Assembly: GCF_006149045.1 (NCBI RefSeq)
Contig: NZ_VBSN01000027.1
Location: 969,643-1,033,642, forward strand
Length of the DNA: 64,000 bases
Direction of reading: 5' to 3'
Source: Dyadobacter flavalbus
Lineage (GTDB): Bacteria > Bacteroidota > Bacteroidia > Cytophagales > Spirosomataceae
The notes under the pieces were generated by a model. The model searched no databases. It worked only from the letters and a program-made list of their open reading frames with translations, and was not told where the DNA came from. Positions 44,058 through 53,626 of the stretch are shown in pieces (the first letter of the stretch is position 1; every line of letters begins with the position of its first letter). A program made the position numbers and the translations under genes.

Positions 44058-45560
44058 ATGAACAAAATATCTAAAAATATCAGCTTGCTCACAACGGTTC
44101 TGAGCATGTTTTGCGCAACGGGCTGTTCCGACTTTCTTGAAGAATCCGATCCCAGCAACTTTACAGTAGAGAATTATTTTACGCAGCCTGCACACGCCAG
44201 AAGTTCCGTAAATGCAATATATGCCCCTTTGCGTGAACCGCTCAACAGCGGCTTCGGCGGCGGCGCATGGATGATGCCGGAGTTTGCAACAGGACTTGCG
44301 GCTACGGATCTGGGCCAGGCTGTCAACAGCTATTTTATAAAAGATTTAAGAAACACGTCCGACAATGGCTACGGCCAGACTTACTGGACTTCTTACTATC
44401 GCGGAATTGCCAATGCGAATCTTTCCATTCAGAAGATCCCGACCATTACGATGAACGAAGCGGAAGCGAAGGCATTGATGGGAGAAGCATATTTTCTGAG
44501 AGCGTGGTATTATTTCAATCTGGTTCGCATGTTCGGCAGTATCCCATTGGTTACCGAACCCGTTAATCTTGAGTCTGAACAGCTGAGGCCGGCGCAGGCA
44601 GCTCCGGAAGAAGTTTACAATCTGATTGTACAGGATCTTCAGACTGCCGAAGCATCCGGATTGCCATGGACCGACGCGTCAGGAAAAGTAAGTATGGGCG
44701 CTGTAAAATCGTTGCTTTCCCAGGTTTATCTGACAATGGCCGGATTTCCCTTGCAGAAAGGAGCATCACATTATCAGCTGGCTGCGAAAAAAGCGGAAGA
44801 AGTTATTGATTCCAAGCAGTTCAAACTGTTTGCGTCCTATAACGATTTTCATGATCCGTCCAAAAAGAACATCGAGGAAAACATATTCATGATCCAGTTC
44901 CGGACGCAAATTCTTCCGTCCAACTGGCAGGTTTCCATTATTCCTTACAACAAGAATATTTCCCAGTATTCCGATGAAACCGGAGGTATTTATGCAACCG
45001 GGGATTTTGTAAAATCGTATGATCCGGCCGATTTGCGCGCTAAGGAAAAGCAATTTTTCTTTACCAAATTTACCAATGAAGCGAACCGGAATCAGGAAGT
45101 GGACCTTGGCGGATATTTTATTTACAAGCATTTTGATATGGTTGCACAGACAAGTTCAGCAAACAGCGATCTGAACTGGCCGGTAATCCGGTATGCAGAA
45201 GTGCTGCTGACTTATGCGGAAGCATCCAATGAAGTGAGCGGCCCGACTGCAAAAGCGTACGAAGCAGTAAACGCGATCAGAACCAGGGCACAGCTGCCAA
45301 ATCTGACCGGTTTGTCAAAAGATATGTTCCGGGAAGCGGTATGGCGCGAACGCTGGTATGAACTGTGTTTTGAAAATATAACGTGGTTTGATATGGTTCG
45401 CTTGCGCAAGGCATTCAATGTCAAAACAAAGACGTTCGATAATTATGTAGGGCATAAATTTTCTTACGGCCCGACGCTGACGGAAAGAGAGCTGCTTTTC
45501 CCGATTCCAACGTCTGAAATGAGAAACAATACGAATCTTAGACAGAATAACGGCTATTAA
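44058..45560 (+). CDS. SusD/RagB nutrient-binding outer membrane lipoprotein
   Basis: 500 residues, standard length. The lipobox is CATGC near residue 22, followed by SDFLEESDPS as in most SusD proteins. TPR-like helices (ALMGEAYFLRAWYYFNLVRMFGSIPLV) and the C-terminal RAQLPNLTG..FREAVWRERWYELCFE..WFDMVRL block are characteristic. It caps the SusC barrel and captures ligand at the cell surface. It follows susC by 26 bp and ends the sigma-FecR-SusC-SusD operon at a strong terminator. Confidence 0.95.
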   Translation: MNKISKNISLLTTVLSMFCATGCSDFLEESDPSNFTVENYFTQPAHARSSVNAIYAPLREPLNSGFGGGAWMMPEFATGLAATDLGQAVNSYFIKDLRNTSDNGYGQTYWTSYYRGIANANLSIQKIPTITMNEAEAKALMGEAYFLRAWYYFNLVRMFGSIPLVTEPVNLESEQLRPAQAAPEEVYNLIVQDLQTAEASGLPWTDASGKVSMGAVKSLLSQVYLTMAGFPLQKGASHYQLAAKKAEEVIDSKQFKLFASYNDFHDPSKKNIEENIFMIQFRTQILPSNWQVSIIPYNKNISQYSDETGGIYATGDFVKSYDPADLRAKEKQFFFTKFTNEANRNQEVDLGGYFIYKHFDMVAQTSSANSDLNWPVIRYAEVLLTYAEASNEVSGPTAKAYEAVNAIRTRAQLPNLTGLSKDMFREAVWRERWYELCFENITWFDMVRLRKAFNVKTKTFDNYVGHKFSYGPTLTERELLFPIPTSEMRNNTNLRQNNGY

Positions 45561-45580
45561 AACCAGCTTTTTAAATAAAA

Positions 45581-45608
45581 AAAACCGCCCTGTAAAGGCG
45601 GTTTTTTT
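45581..45608. terminator. Bidirectional terminator between susD and xylA
   Basis: AAAACCGCC (45581-45589) and GGCGGTTTT (45597-45605) with A and T tails on the two sides; it can serve both convergent genes. Confidence 0.9.
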
Positions 45609-45625
45609 ATTTATACCATAAGAGA

Positions 45626-46954
45626 TCAGAAAAACCGGTTGATCAGATTTTCAAGATATTCCTGCTTTCCGGAAATAGTTGCCGGTTCGCCTTTTGTAGC
45701 GGCAAGTTCGAAAAGATCTTCCAGACGAAGTGCTCCGCTTTCATATTCTGCACCTTTTCCGCTGTCGAAACTTGCATAACGCTCCGTACGGATTTTGTCG
45801 TATTCGCCGTTCTGGATGATCTTGTCAGCAATGACCAAAGCTCTTGCAACTGTGTCCATCCCGCCGATGTGCGCGTAGAATACATCTTCCACGTCCGTTG
45901 AGTTACGGCGGCGTTTGGCATCAAAGTTGATTCCGCCGCCTTTCAGGCCGCCTGCTTTCTGGATAACAAGAAATGCTTTGGTCCATTCAGCAATATCCGT
46001 CGGGAACTGGTCTGTATCCCATCCGTTCTGATAGTCGCCGCGGTTTGCATCAATAGATCCGAGAATGCCGGCATCAGCCGCAACCTGCAATTCATGCTCG
46101 AATGTGTGACCAGCCAAAGTAGCATGGTTAACTTCAAGGTTCAGTGCAAAATCATCCAGCAGATTGTGCTGGCGAAGGAAGCCGATGCAAGTTGCAGAAT
46201 CATAATCATACTGGTGTTTTGTAGGCTCGCAAGGCTTTGGTTCCAGGAAGAATTTACCTTTGAAACCTTTGCCGCGTGCATATTCAACAGCCATTTTCAG
46301 AATTTGTGCAAAATGTTCCTGCTCGCGTTTCATGTCCGTATTAAGCAGTGTCATGTAGCCTTCGCGTCCGCCCCAGAATACATAATTTTCACCGCCAAGC
46401 GCGATTGTGGCATCCAGCGCCGTTTTGATCTGGGCACCGGCATGGGCAACCACGTCAAAGTCAGGATTCGTTGAAGCGCCGTTCATATAACGGTGGTGAC
46501 TAAAAAGATTCGCCGTTCCCCAAAGCAGCTTTACGCCTGAATCCTGCTGTTTTTTGGCAAGATATTCCGTCATGGTCTGAAGGCGTTTTTCATTGTCGCG
46601 TACGTCATCTGTATAATCAACAACGTCGATATCATGAAAGCAGTAATAAGGCGCGCCCAGCTTGGTAATCAGCTCGAATGCAGCATCCGCCTTGTCTTTT
46701 GCACGTTCGATGGCATCGCTTTTGTTATCCCATGGATAAAACAGGGTAGGCCCGCCAAATGGATCCAGCCCTGATCCGTTGAATGAATGCCAGTAAGCAA
46801 TGGCAAAGCGAAGGTGATCTTTCATGCTTTTGCCTGCAATCATGCGGTTTTCATCATACCAGCGGTAAGCCAGCGGGTTGTCCGATTCAGGGCCTTCGTA
46901 TGCAATTTTCCCGATTCCTTTGAAATACTCCTGTTCTCCGAGTAAGATGCTCAT
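45626..46954 (-). CDS. xylA: Xylose isomerase
   Basis: 442 residues, the usual length of the long (class II) xylose isomerases. [10 protein letters not shown] holds the catalytic His/Asp region, [16 protein letters not shown] carries metal ligands, and [15 protein letters not shown] and [20 protein letters not shown] complete the two-metal site. It converts D-xylose to D-xylulose in the cytoplasm. No xylulokinase or xylose transporter is within the window. It faces the SusC/SusD operon tail to tail, so xylose-containing ligands for that system are possible but unproven. An 11-bp inverted repeat lies upstream. Confidence 0.96.
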   Translation of the reverse strand: MSILLGEQEYFKGIGKIAYEGPESDNPLAYRWYDENRMIAGKSMKDHLRFAIAYWHSFNGSGLDPFGGPTLFYPWDNKSDAIERAKDKADAAFELITKLGAPYYCFHDIDVVDYTDDVRDNEKRLQTMTEYLAKKQQDSGVKLLWGTANLFSHHRYMNGASTNPDFDVVAHAGAQIKTALDATIALGGENYVFWGGREGYMTLLNTDMKREQEHFAQILKMAVEYARGKGFKGKFFLEPKPCEPTKHQYDYDSATCIGFLRQHNLLDDFALNLEVNHATLAGHTFEHELQVAADAGILGSIDANRGDYQNGWDTDQFPTDIAEWTKAFLVIQKAGGLKGGGINFDAKRRRNSTDVEDVFYAHIGGMDTVARALVIADKIIQNGEYDKIRTERYASFDSGKGAEYESGALRLEDLFELAATKGEPATISGKQEYLENLINRFF

Positions 46955-47067
46955 TGTTTTCTGATTATTGTTTTATAAATGTTCTTAAGATATTCGCGTG
47001 AAAGGCATGACAATACCTGATCGTTCTGAAAGCAATCTTTTATTATTAAGTGTAGAATTGACATTTC

Positions 47068-47109
47068 ATACTGCAATACTATTGTTTTTTTTTGAAAATA
47101 TTGCAGTAT
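47068..47109. promoter_or_regulatory. 11-bp inverted repeat upstream of xylA
   Basis: ATACTGCAATA (47068-47078) and TATTGCAGTAT (47099-47109) are a perfect inverted pair separated by 20 AT-rich bases including a T9 run. It lies 114 bp upstream of xylA and just past the terminator of the foldase gene. It could be an operator for xylA or a secondary structure. Confidence 0.5.
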
Positions 47110-47114
47110 AAATA

Positions 47115-47149
47115 AAAAGAGGAGCAGAAATGATTTCTGCTCCTCTTTT
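47115..47149. terminator. Terminator of the PpiD/SurA-like gene
   Basis: A perfect 16-bp stem, AAAAGAGGAGCAGAAA (47115-47130) and TTTCTGCTCCTCTTTT (47134-47149), with a 3-base loop, directly after the foldase stop on the minus strand. Confidence 0.92.
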
Positions 47150-47167
47150 CAGGAAAATATTATGGTC

Positions 47168-49288
47168 TTAGAAGAATTTGGCGCGACGGTCTTCAATTTT
47201 CGCGTTTTCACGGATTGCCTCGTTTACAAGGTAAGACATCCGGCTTTCAAGCGACTGTGTCAACTGCGTTTTGTACTGCGTGTAATCCGCAATTTTCGGA
47301 GCTTCTGTTTTGCTCACCAGTTCCATGATAAACACGCCGTTTTCACCCGTAAATACGCCGGTTTTCTGGCCGGGTTTCAGGCTGAATGCTTTTCCGAGTG
47401 CAATCGGATCAAATCCTGCGCTGGTCAGGAAGCCGGTTGCCAGTGTTATATCCGTTGCCGATTCCACCAACGCGCCTGCACCGTATTTCTTGGCAATCGT
47501 CGGAAGGTCACCCGTTGCACCTTTCAGCTTGGCGGTAATCTGTTCCGCTTTGATCTGATTACGAACTTTCGTTGTAAGCTCGTCACGGAAGTCGTCCACT
47601 TTAACGTCTTTCTGATCCGATTTGCCCGTAAGAACGGCAACAATGTACTGTTCTTCTGTTTCAAAAACCTGCGATACCGAATTGATTTTGGAATCATCCT
47701 TGAACGCCCATCTTACGATTTCACGTCCGTTCTGGATTGCATTGATGTTTGTTGCTGATTCCGGAATGCGGTTGGCAGTGGCTACTACCAGCGATTTGTT
47801 CTTTTTGACAGCTTCGTCAAATTGTTCTTTCGTTTTTACAGAATTTGCAAACTCATCCGCTTTTCTGTAAGCTTCGTCACGCGTTGCCTGGCTCGGTGCG
47901 ATTGTTTTACCGATGGCAGCAATGCGGTAAAGCGTATTTGATTTCGGCGCTGTTACTTTGATGATATGGAAGCCAAACTGGCTTTCAACTAGTCTCGGGA
48001 TTAAGCCCGGAGCCGATGCCGAGAAAACCGCTTCTTCAAAAGGCTTGACCATGGCTCCGTTATTCTGAAAATAACCAAGGTCACCGCCACGCTGTGCCGA
48101 ACCCGGATCTGCGCTGGAAGTTGCAGCCAGTGCTTCAAAGTTTGCGCCTGCACGGATTTGGGCAAGAACGCCTTCTGCTTTGGTACGTGCCGCAGCTTTT
48201 GCAGAATCAGACTGGTTTTCTGCACGGATCAGGATGTGGCTTGCTCTTGCAGAATAAGCTGTATCCACTTTGGTACCGCCGTATTTATAGATGTAATATG
48301 TGTTTCCTTCCCGGTACGGACCATAAACGCCGCCCGGAACAAACGTCTTAACTGCTTCTTTCAATTGATCCGACATCGTAGCATACGACATATTGATCGG
48401 CAAAGGAATATCAGAGTTCATGCTGGCAAATGCCGAGTCGTTCGGAGCCGTTGCAAGCCCTCTGGCAAGTTCCTTGATTTCATTGTAAAGCGCAGCGCTG
48501 TCATCTTTGGCAGGCTGAACCGGGAAAGTTACATATTCAATAGAACGGGTATCGGTTCCTTTGTATTCCTTGCGGTGCGCACTCAGGTATTCTTCCAATT
48601 GTGAATCCGTAACTTTGATCGTTGTGTCTACAACCGAGAAATAAGGAACATAAAGGTAACGCAGGTTGGCTTTGGTACTTTGCGCGATATATTCCTTTTC
48701 GGCCTGTGCTTTCGGGGTGTAAGTAGAAAGTTTCAGAAGGTTTTCATATTTGGTGCGTGTACGTTCTTCGCGAAGGCTTTTCTCAAAATTCTCCCATGAT
48801 CTTTGTTGGTCAATCGGAAGCGTTTTAAGGTTTTTCAGATAATTGACAACTGCATTTTTGTCAAATTTCCCCGTTGTAGGATCAGAAAATGCCTGAAGAA
48901 TGGAAGGGCTGATGTGATTTCCCTGAACCATGTCAACAAGTTCGTCATCCGTAACGGTCAGTCCGAGATCGTCAAATTCTTTTTTATAGGCAATATCCAC
49001 AACGTACTGGTTCCACGCCTGATCTCTGAGAGAAGCAAGTTCATTTTCGCTCAGGCTGCGGCCGGATTGTGCTTCATAATTCTGGCGGAAACCGTCCACC
49101 CGGCTCTGAAAATCCTTGATATTGATTTCCTTGCCTGCAATTTCTCCAACCGTCTGACTGTTACCTCCTCCGAGTATGGAAGAATTAGGGCCAAGCAGGT
49201 CGCCTCCAACCATAAAAAGAATTAAACTGATAGCGATTACCGTCACGGCAATCCCGGATTTTTCTCTGATTTTGTTAATTAAAGCCAT
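47168..49288 (-). CDS. Peptidyl-prolyl isomerase, PpiD/SurA-type periplasmic foldase
   Basis: 706 residues. One membrane anchor lies at about 12-32, followed by the SurA/PpiD N-terminal chaperone domain (VGEIAGKEINIKDFQSRVDGFRQNYE), a parvulin-type rotamase domain (ASHILIRAENQ.. FEALAATSSADPGSAQRGGDLGYFQNNGAMVKPFEEAVFS.. SQFGFHIIKV, about 345-450), and a C-terminal region that may contain a second, degenerate domain. It should help fold outer-membrane proteins such as the SusC transporters. It stands alone with a strong terminator. Confidence 0.92.
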   Translation of the reverse strand: MALINKIREKSGIAVTVIAISLILFMVGGDLLGPNSSILGGGNSQTVGEIAGKEINIKDFQSRVDGFRQNYEAQSGRSLSENELASLRDQAWNQYVVDIAYKKEFDDLGLTVTDDELVDMVQGNHISPSILQAFSDPTTGKFDKNAVVNYLKNLKTLPIDQQRSWENFEKSLREERTRTKYENLLKLSTYTPKAQAEKEYIAQSTKANLRYLYVPYFSVVDTTIKVTDSQLEEYLSAHRKEYKGTDTRSIEYVTFPVQPAKDDSAALYNEIKELARGLATAPNDSAFASMNSDIPLPINMSYATMSDQLKEAVKTFVPGGVYGPYREGNTYYIYKYGGTKVDTAYSARASHILIRAENQSDSAKAAARTKAEGVLAQIRAGANFEALAATSSADPGSAQRGGDLGYFQNNGAMVKPFEEAVFSASAPGLIPRLVESQFGFHIIKVTAPKSNTLYRIAAIGKTIAPSQATRDEAYRKADEFANSVKTKEQFDEAVKKNKSLVVATANRIPESATNINAIQNGREIVRWAFKDDSKINSVSQVFETEEQYIVAVLTGKSDQKDVKVDDFRDELTTKVRNQIKAEQITAKLKGATGDLPTIAKKYGAGALVESATDITLATGFLTSAGFDPIALGKAFSLKPGQKTGVFTGENGVFIMELVSKTEAPKIADYTQYKTQLTQSLESRMSYLVNEAIRENAKIEDRRAKFF

Positions 49289-49382
49289 TTTCTCGATTCA
49301 AATTTGTGCGCAAAATAAAATCTTTTCTTCATGGAATGCAAGGACTTACAAGCCATTTTCAAATAATTGGATGCTTAAAGCA

Positions 49383-49865
49383 TTATTCCATGTGTTTCAG
49401 GTTGAAAGCGTACAAAATCAGCATAAACATACTGAGCAAAACGCCTGCTATGGAGTTGATCGTGCCGAGCCAGCCGCCAATGATCAGCATGGGTGCAAGA
49501 AATGCAATGGCAATTCCGGCCAGATACAGATAAAAGCCTTTTTTCTGCAGGTTCCACATCAGATAAGCGGCATACAGCGAGATGGATTCAAAAATGAGCA
49601 TAATGATTGCACCCGTCTTGATGGTTTCCGGGGTAGTCTGTTCGATAATGGATTCAAACATGCTTTCCATTGTCCTGGCATCTGCACTTCCGGCTTGCTG
49701 ATCCAGTTTTTCCCTTACCGTTTCAAACCGTTCACGCGTTTCGTCCGCCATAATGCCCGGGTTCCATAGTCTTTCAGACTGAGTCCACAGCCCGAATACA
49801 GAACTTATAAAGGTAAGGTAACATAAAAAGGTAAGGAAAGGGGGACGATCGATAGTTTCGTTCAT
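49383..49865 (-). CDS. Small membrane protein of unknown function (four segments)
   Basis: 160 residues. Hydrophobic segments at about 8-25, 82-100, 106-125 and 130-152; a soluble, acidic and partly helical stretch (ADETRERFETVREKLDQQ) separates the first two. I do not recognise a named family. It lies 94 bp upstream of the foldase gene in transcription order and on the same strand, but the foldase is separated by its own leader. No motif suggests an activity. Confidence 0.7.
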   Translation of the reverse strand: MNETIDRPPFLTFLCYLTFISSVFGLWTQSERLWNPGIMADETRERFETVREKLDQQAGSADARTMESMFESIIEQTTPETIKTGAIIMLIFESISLYAAYLMWNLQKKGFYLYLAGIAIAFLAPMLIIGGWLGTINSIAGVLLSMFMLILYAFNLKHME

Positions 49866-50020
49866 TATTAATAAAATAATTCAGCAGGTTTTTCCGATGA
49901 AGAGTGTAAAAATTGTCGTTTTCAGTGAAAACACCAAAGGCATTTGAATATTCTTGTCCGGGAACATACATTTGTCAATTGGAGTCCCACAATTATTTCA
50001 ACAACGTAAAAACGTTACTT

Positions 50021-50323
50021 ATGAGTTTGCAAATTCTTACCGACCGCGTTAAAAATATGCTTGGAACCGACAGCGGGCTGGATGCTACCGTAAAGTTCAA
50101 AACCGAAGAAGGTACCTTGTTTATTGACGGTAAATCGGTTCCCAACGCTGTGTCTGATCAGGATCTTGAAGCGGACTGTACTTTTGATATTTCAACCAAA
50201 AATGCGCTGAAACTCATGGACGGCGAGCTGAACGCCATGATGGCTTACATGACCGGAAAGCTGAAAATTCACGGCGATATGAGTGTAGCCATGAGAATAG
50301 CTGAAAAATTCGGGAACCGTTAA
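50021..50323 (+). CDS. SCP2 sterol-binding domain protein
   Basis: 100 residues from the ATG at 50021, nearly the whole length of an SCP2 fold: VKFKTEEGTLFIDGK, ADCTFDISTKNALKLMDGELN and MAYMTGKLKIHGDMSVAMRI are family hallmarks. The pocket binds hydrophobic ligands such as lipids. The open frame begins at 49913 but the extra 36 residues look like noncoding leader. It converges on pdxJ. A physiological partner is not visible. Confidence 0.9.
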   Translation: MSLQILTDRVKNMLGTDSGLDATVKFKTEEGTLFIDGKSVPNAVSDQDLEADCTFDISTKNALKLMDGELNAMMAYMTGKLKIHGDMSVAMRIAEKFGNR

Positions 50324-50407
50324 TCGCCGGAATCGAAGGTTTTTCTCTTTAAATAAAACCTGATCATTTGCTGCCCGGCCTGTTACGGCAGCGGGCAGTA
50401 ATAGTTA

Positions 50408-51127
50408 TTAGAGTTCCAGTTCTCGCAGGTACATCTGGATCGTATTTTCCAGTCCGAGATAAAGCGCATCCGAAATCAGTGCATGGCCGATGGAAACTTC
50501 GTCAAGCCAGGGAATGCTCTGTTTCAGAAAACGCAGATTGTCCAGACTGAGATCATGGCCGGCATTAAGGCCAAGTCCGACTTCCCTTGCTTTTTCCGCG
50601 GCTATGATAAAAGGAAGAACTGCTTTACGGCGGTTTTCAAAATAGTGCGCAGCGTAAGGTTCCGTATAAAGTTCAACACGGTCTGCACCGCATAGCTTGG
50701 CACCTTCCACCATTTTCGGGTCCGGATCCACAAAAACAGAGACACGGATGCCGGCTGCCTTGAATGTCTGGATAAGCATGCTGAGTTCCGTCCGGTTGGT
50801 AACCGTATCCCAGCCGGCATTGGATGTAATGGCGTGAAGTGCGTCCGGCACAAGCGTCACCTGCTCCGGCTTGTTGGCAAGCACCAGTTCCACAAACTTT
50901 TTTTCGGAAGGGTTTCCTTCGATATTGAATTCCGTTGTAACGACTTCTTTCAGGTCGTAAACGTCCTGATACCGAATATGCCGTTCATCGGGACGCGGGT
51001 GCACCGTAATTCCCTGTGCCCCGAAACGTTCACAATCCAGCGCTACTTTCAAAACATTGGGATTGTCTCCGCCGCGCGAGTTCCGGAGTGTTGCTATTTT
51101 ATTGATGTTAACGCTAAGCCGGGTCAT
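50408..51127 (-). CDS. pdxJ: Pyridoxine 5'-phosphate synthase PdxJ
   Basis: 239 residues, the expected size. The start [19 protein letters not shown] and [18 protein letters not shown] are conserved, as are [15 protein letters not shown] and the C-terminal [16 protein letters not shown]. The enzyme condenses 1-deoxyxylulose 5-phosphate with 3-amino-2-oxopropyl phosphate in the DXP-dependent vitamin B6 pathway. It stands alone and is divergent from yqeY. Serine-pathway genes lie 20 kb away. Confidence 0.97.
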   Translation of the reverse strand: MTRLSVNINKIATLRNSRGGDNPNVLKVALDCERFGAQGITVHPRPDERHIRYQDVYDLKEVVTTEFNIEGNPSEKKFVELVLANKPEQVTLVPDALHAITSNAGWDTVTNRTELSMLIQTFKAAGIRVSVFVDPDPKMVEGAKLCGADRVELYTEPYAAHYFENRRKAVLPFIIAAEKAREVGLGLNAGHDLSLDNLRFLKQSIPWLDEVSIGHALISDALYLGLENTIQMYLRELEL

Positions 51128-51198
51128 GGAGTGAATGGGAATAGGGTGAATAAAAAATGACTTGATGACCTGATGACTGCAATTTGTAACGATTGCTG

Positions 51199-51206
51199 TA
51201 ACTTTG
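51199..51206 (+). promoter_or_regulatory. -7 promoter element of the yqeY-cvpA operon
   Basis: TAACTTTG is an exact TAnnTTTG match, 68 bp before the ATG at 51274. Confidence 0.5.
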
Positions 51207-51273
51207 CAGACTCATGGACAAATTTAGCATTCACACATTCACAATTAACAATTCATTCATTTAATTACATACC

Positions 51274-51723
51274 ATGTCACTTAAAAGTCAGGTTGAATCA
51301 GGCATTAAAGATGCCATGCGGGCCAAAGATCAGGATACTTTACGTGCGTTACGCGCCATAAAGTCGCTTATATTACTGGAAGAAACAAAAGGAGGCGGAA
51401 GCGGCGAACTCACTGCGGATGATGAACTTAAACTGTTGACCAAAGCAGCCAAGCAGCGCCGCGAATCTGCCGATATTTACAAAGCCCAGAACCGTGCGGA
51501 CCTGCTGGAAAAAGAAGAAGCAGAACTGGCCATCATCGAGCAGTTCCTTCCAAAGCAATTGACAGAAGATGAAATCAAGGCCAAATTGCAGGAAATAATC
51601 ACGCGCGTAGGCGCTTCTGGCCCTGCCGATATGGGGAAAGTAATGGGCGCTGCTACAAAAGAACTGGCCGGACAAGCCGACGGTCGCGTAGTATCCACTT
51701 TGGTGAAGGGATTGCTGGCATGA
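51274..51723 (+). CDS. GatB/YqeY domain protein
   Basis: 149 residues, the full YqeY length. SLKSQVESGIKDAMRAKDQDTLRALRAIKSLI, the KQRRESADIY helix, EQFLPKQLTEDEI and MGKVMGAATKELAGQADGR are typical. The domain resembles the tail of GatB, the amidotransferase that makes Gln-tRNA, and may bind tRNA, but the role of stand-alone members is not settled. The next gene, cvpA-like, overlaps its stop by 4 bp (ATGA). Confidence 0.92.
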   Translation: MSLKSQVESGIKDAMRAKDQDTLRALRAIKSLILLEETKGGGSGELTADDELKLLTKAAKQRRESADIYKAQNRADLLEKEEAELAIIEQFLPKQLTEDEIKAKLQEIITRVGASGPADMGKVMGAATKELAGQADGRVVSTLVKGLLA

Positions 51724-52286
51724 AGTTACTGGATGTGCTCATCCTCGTTCCGCTGCTATGGGGCGCATTGCATGGTTACCGCAAAGGACTTCTGATTGAA
51801 ATAATCGGTATTGCAGGTCTGGTGGTAGCCATGATCCTTGGCTTTAAATTTCTGGGGCTGGGCATGGAAATCCTGACGCCGCATGTCAGTGCAGGCGTAG
51901 CCCGGCGAATTCTTCCTTATGTCGGGTTTTCAGCCATCTTTTTTCCTACTGTTTTTCTTTTAAATCAATTCGGTTACAAGATTCGGAGGTCATTGCGGTA
52001 TTCCATTCTAGGCACTTTCGACAGCTTTGCCGGAGCCATGGTTGGCGTTTTTACCTGGGTTTTCGGCATCAGCGTATTTTTCTGGCTGGTCAATACAATC
52101 GGCGTCAAAATTCCGGCACACCGCACCGAAGACACCTGGCTTTATCCGCTCGTTGTGCCCATTGCCCCTTCGGTTATTACGAAAGCATTGTCCATTATGC
52201 CGGAAGGTACGGACCTGATCCGCGAATGGAAACGGGATTATCTTGATGATGAAAACGCTTCTTTGCTGAACCGAATAACGTATTGA
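51720..52286 (+). CDS. CvpA family membrane protein
   Basis: 188 residues with four membrane segments (about 5-25, 30-50, 65-85, 105-125) and a short cytoplasmic tail, matching the CvpA/colicin V production family. The N-terminal LLDVLILVPLLWGALHGYRKGLLIEI is characteristic. The molecular function is unclear; relatives affect envelope integrity. It overlaps yqeY by 4 bp, so translation is coupled. Confidence 0.9.
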   Translation: MKLLDVLILVPLLWGALHGYRKGLLIEIIGIAGLVVAMILGFKFLGLGMEILTPHVSAGVARRILPYVGFSAIFFPTVFLLNQFGYKIRRSLRYSILGTFDSFAGAMVGVFTWVFGISVFFWLVNTIGVKIPAHRTEDTWLYPLVVPIAPSVITKALSIMPEGTDLIREWKRDYLDDENASLLNRITY

Positions 52287-52364
52287 TAATGAAAGGAAGC
52301 TGAACTGATTGAACTTTCAAAACAGCAGAACAGTTACGTTTTCATGACCGGGTTTAAATACCTT

Positions 52365-52372
52365 TACACTTG
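52365..52372 (+). promoter_or_regulatory. Possible -7 element of rlmN
   Basis: TACACTTG differs from TAnnTTTG at one base, 47 bp before the ATG at 52412; the TTG at 52370 falls inside it and is not a start. Confidence 0.35.
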
Positions 52373-52411
52373 AGAAAATCGGATACAGCCGATTTGATAT
52401 ACAGAAAAATA

Positions 52412-53464
52412 ATGACCGAATTACAGAACAAACAGGATATAAGGAAACTGACCATTGAACAGATCAAAACCTGGATGGCTGCGCATGGCGAAAAGGCTTT
52501 TCGTGCCAAACAGATTTATGAATGGATATGGAAAAAATCCGCTCATTCTTTTGATGAAATGACCAATCTTTCGCTTGCTACGCGCCAGCTGATGAACGAT
52601 CATTTCGTGATCCATTCTCTTGAAATTGCCAAGCAGCAGCAAAGCAACGACGGAACCATCAAATCGGCATTCCGCCTTTTTGACGGCAATCTGGTGGAAG
52701 GTGTGCTGATTCCTGCCGCCGACCGCATGACAGCCTGCGTAAGCAGTCAGGTCGGATGCTCGCTGACTTGCAAATTCTGCGCGACCGGCTATATGGACCG
52801 AAAACGCAATCTGGAAGCAAGCGAGATTTATGATCAGGTTGTAACCATTGCACGTCAGGCAGAAGGCAGTTTCAAAACGCCATTGACCAACATTGTATAC
52901 ATGGGAATGGGCGAACCCTTGCTGAATTATGCCAACGTTTTGCAGTCCATCGAGCACATTACTTCTCCGGAAGGCCTGAACATGTCGCCAAAACGCATTA
53001 CGGTTTCAACGGCGGGTATTGCAAAAATGATTAAAAAACTGGGCGATGATCAGGTTCGTTTCCGCCTTGCTTTGTCGCTGCATGCAGCCAATGATGAAAA
53101 GCGGAACCAGATCATGCCGATCAATGAATCCAACTCGCTGGATAACCTTGCCGAAGCACTGAATTACTTTTATGCAAAAACCAGCAACCGCATTACTTTT
53201 GAATACATTGTTTTTAACAACTTTAATGATACTTTGCAGGACGCAAAAGAGCTTTGGGATTTTACCCGCCGCGTTCCGGCCAGAGTAAATATTATTGAAT
53301 ACAACCCGATTGCAGAAGCGGATTTTAAAAATACCGAAGCAGACCGGCTCGACAAATTTGCTGCATTTCTGGAAGACAGAGGCGTTTCTGTACATGTGAG
53401 AAGGAGTAGAGGAAAGGATATTGATGCTGCCTGCGGACAGCTGGCAAACAAGGAAGTGGCATAA
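52412..53464 (+). CDS. rlmN: 23S rRNA (adenine-C2)-methyltransferase RlmN
   Basis: 350 residues from the ATG at 52412. The radical-SAM cluster motif is C116-SLT-C120-KF-C123, GMGEPLLN binds SAM, and the C-terminal DIDAACGQL carries the catalytic cysteine that forms the methyl intermediate. An N-terminal helix-hairpin-helix-like domain (RAKQIYEWIWKKS) contacts RNA. The enzyme methylates A2503 of 23S rRNA and A37 of some tRNAs. A longer frame back to 52370 uses TTG and overlaps a promoter-like sequence. Confidence 0.96.
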   Translation: MTELQNKQDIRKLTIEQIKTWMAAHGEKAFRAKQIYEWIWKKSAHSFDEMTNLSLATRQLMNDHFVIHSLEIAKQQQSNDGTIKSAFRLFDGNLVEGVLIPAADRMTACVSSQVGCSLTCKFCATGYMDRKRNLEASEIYDQVVTIARQAEGSFKTPLTNIVYMGMGEPLLNYANVLQSIEHITSPEGLNMSPKRITVSTAGIAKMIKKLGDDQVRFRLALSLHAANDEKRNQIMPINESNSLDNLAEALNYFYAKTSNRITFEYIVFNNFNDTLQDAKELWDFTRRVPARVNIIEYNPIAEADFKNTEADRLDKFAAFLEDRGVSVHVRRSRGKDIDAACGQLANKEVA

Positions 53465-53524
53465 TCCGCGCTGAAAATTATCCAGATTTAACAATTTAAT
53501 AATATTGCATCTGATTAGAATAAC

Positions 53525-53532
53525 TAGTTTTG
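53525..53532 (+). promoter_or_regulatory. -7 promoter element of the phosphate transporter gene
   Basis: TAGTTTTG is an exact TAnnTTTG match, about 95 bp upstream of the ATG at 53627. Confidence 0.45.
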
Positions 53533-53626
53533 TGCCCAAAATCAGTTTTCGCAAGCGTGTAAAAACCTTAATTCACATTGCAATCATTAGCTGAAAGTTC
53601 TTTTAAATAACTTATATTCTGCCTTT

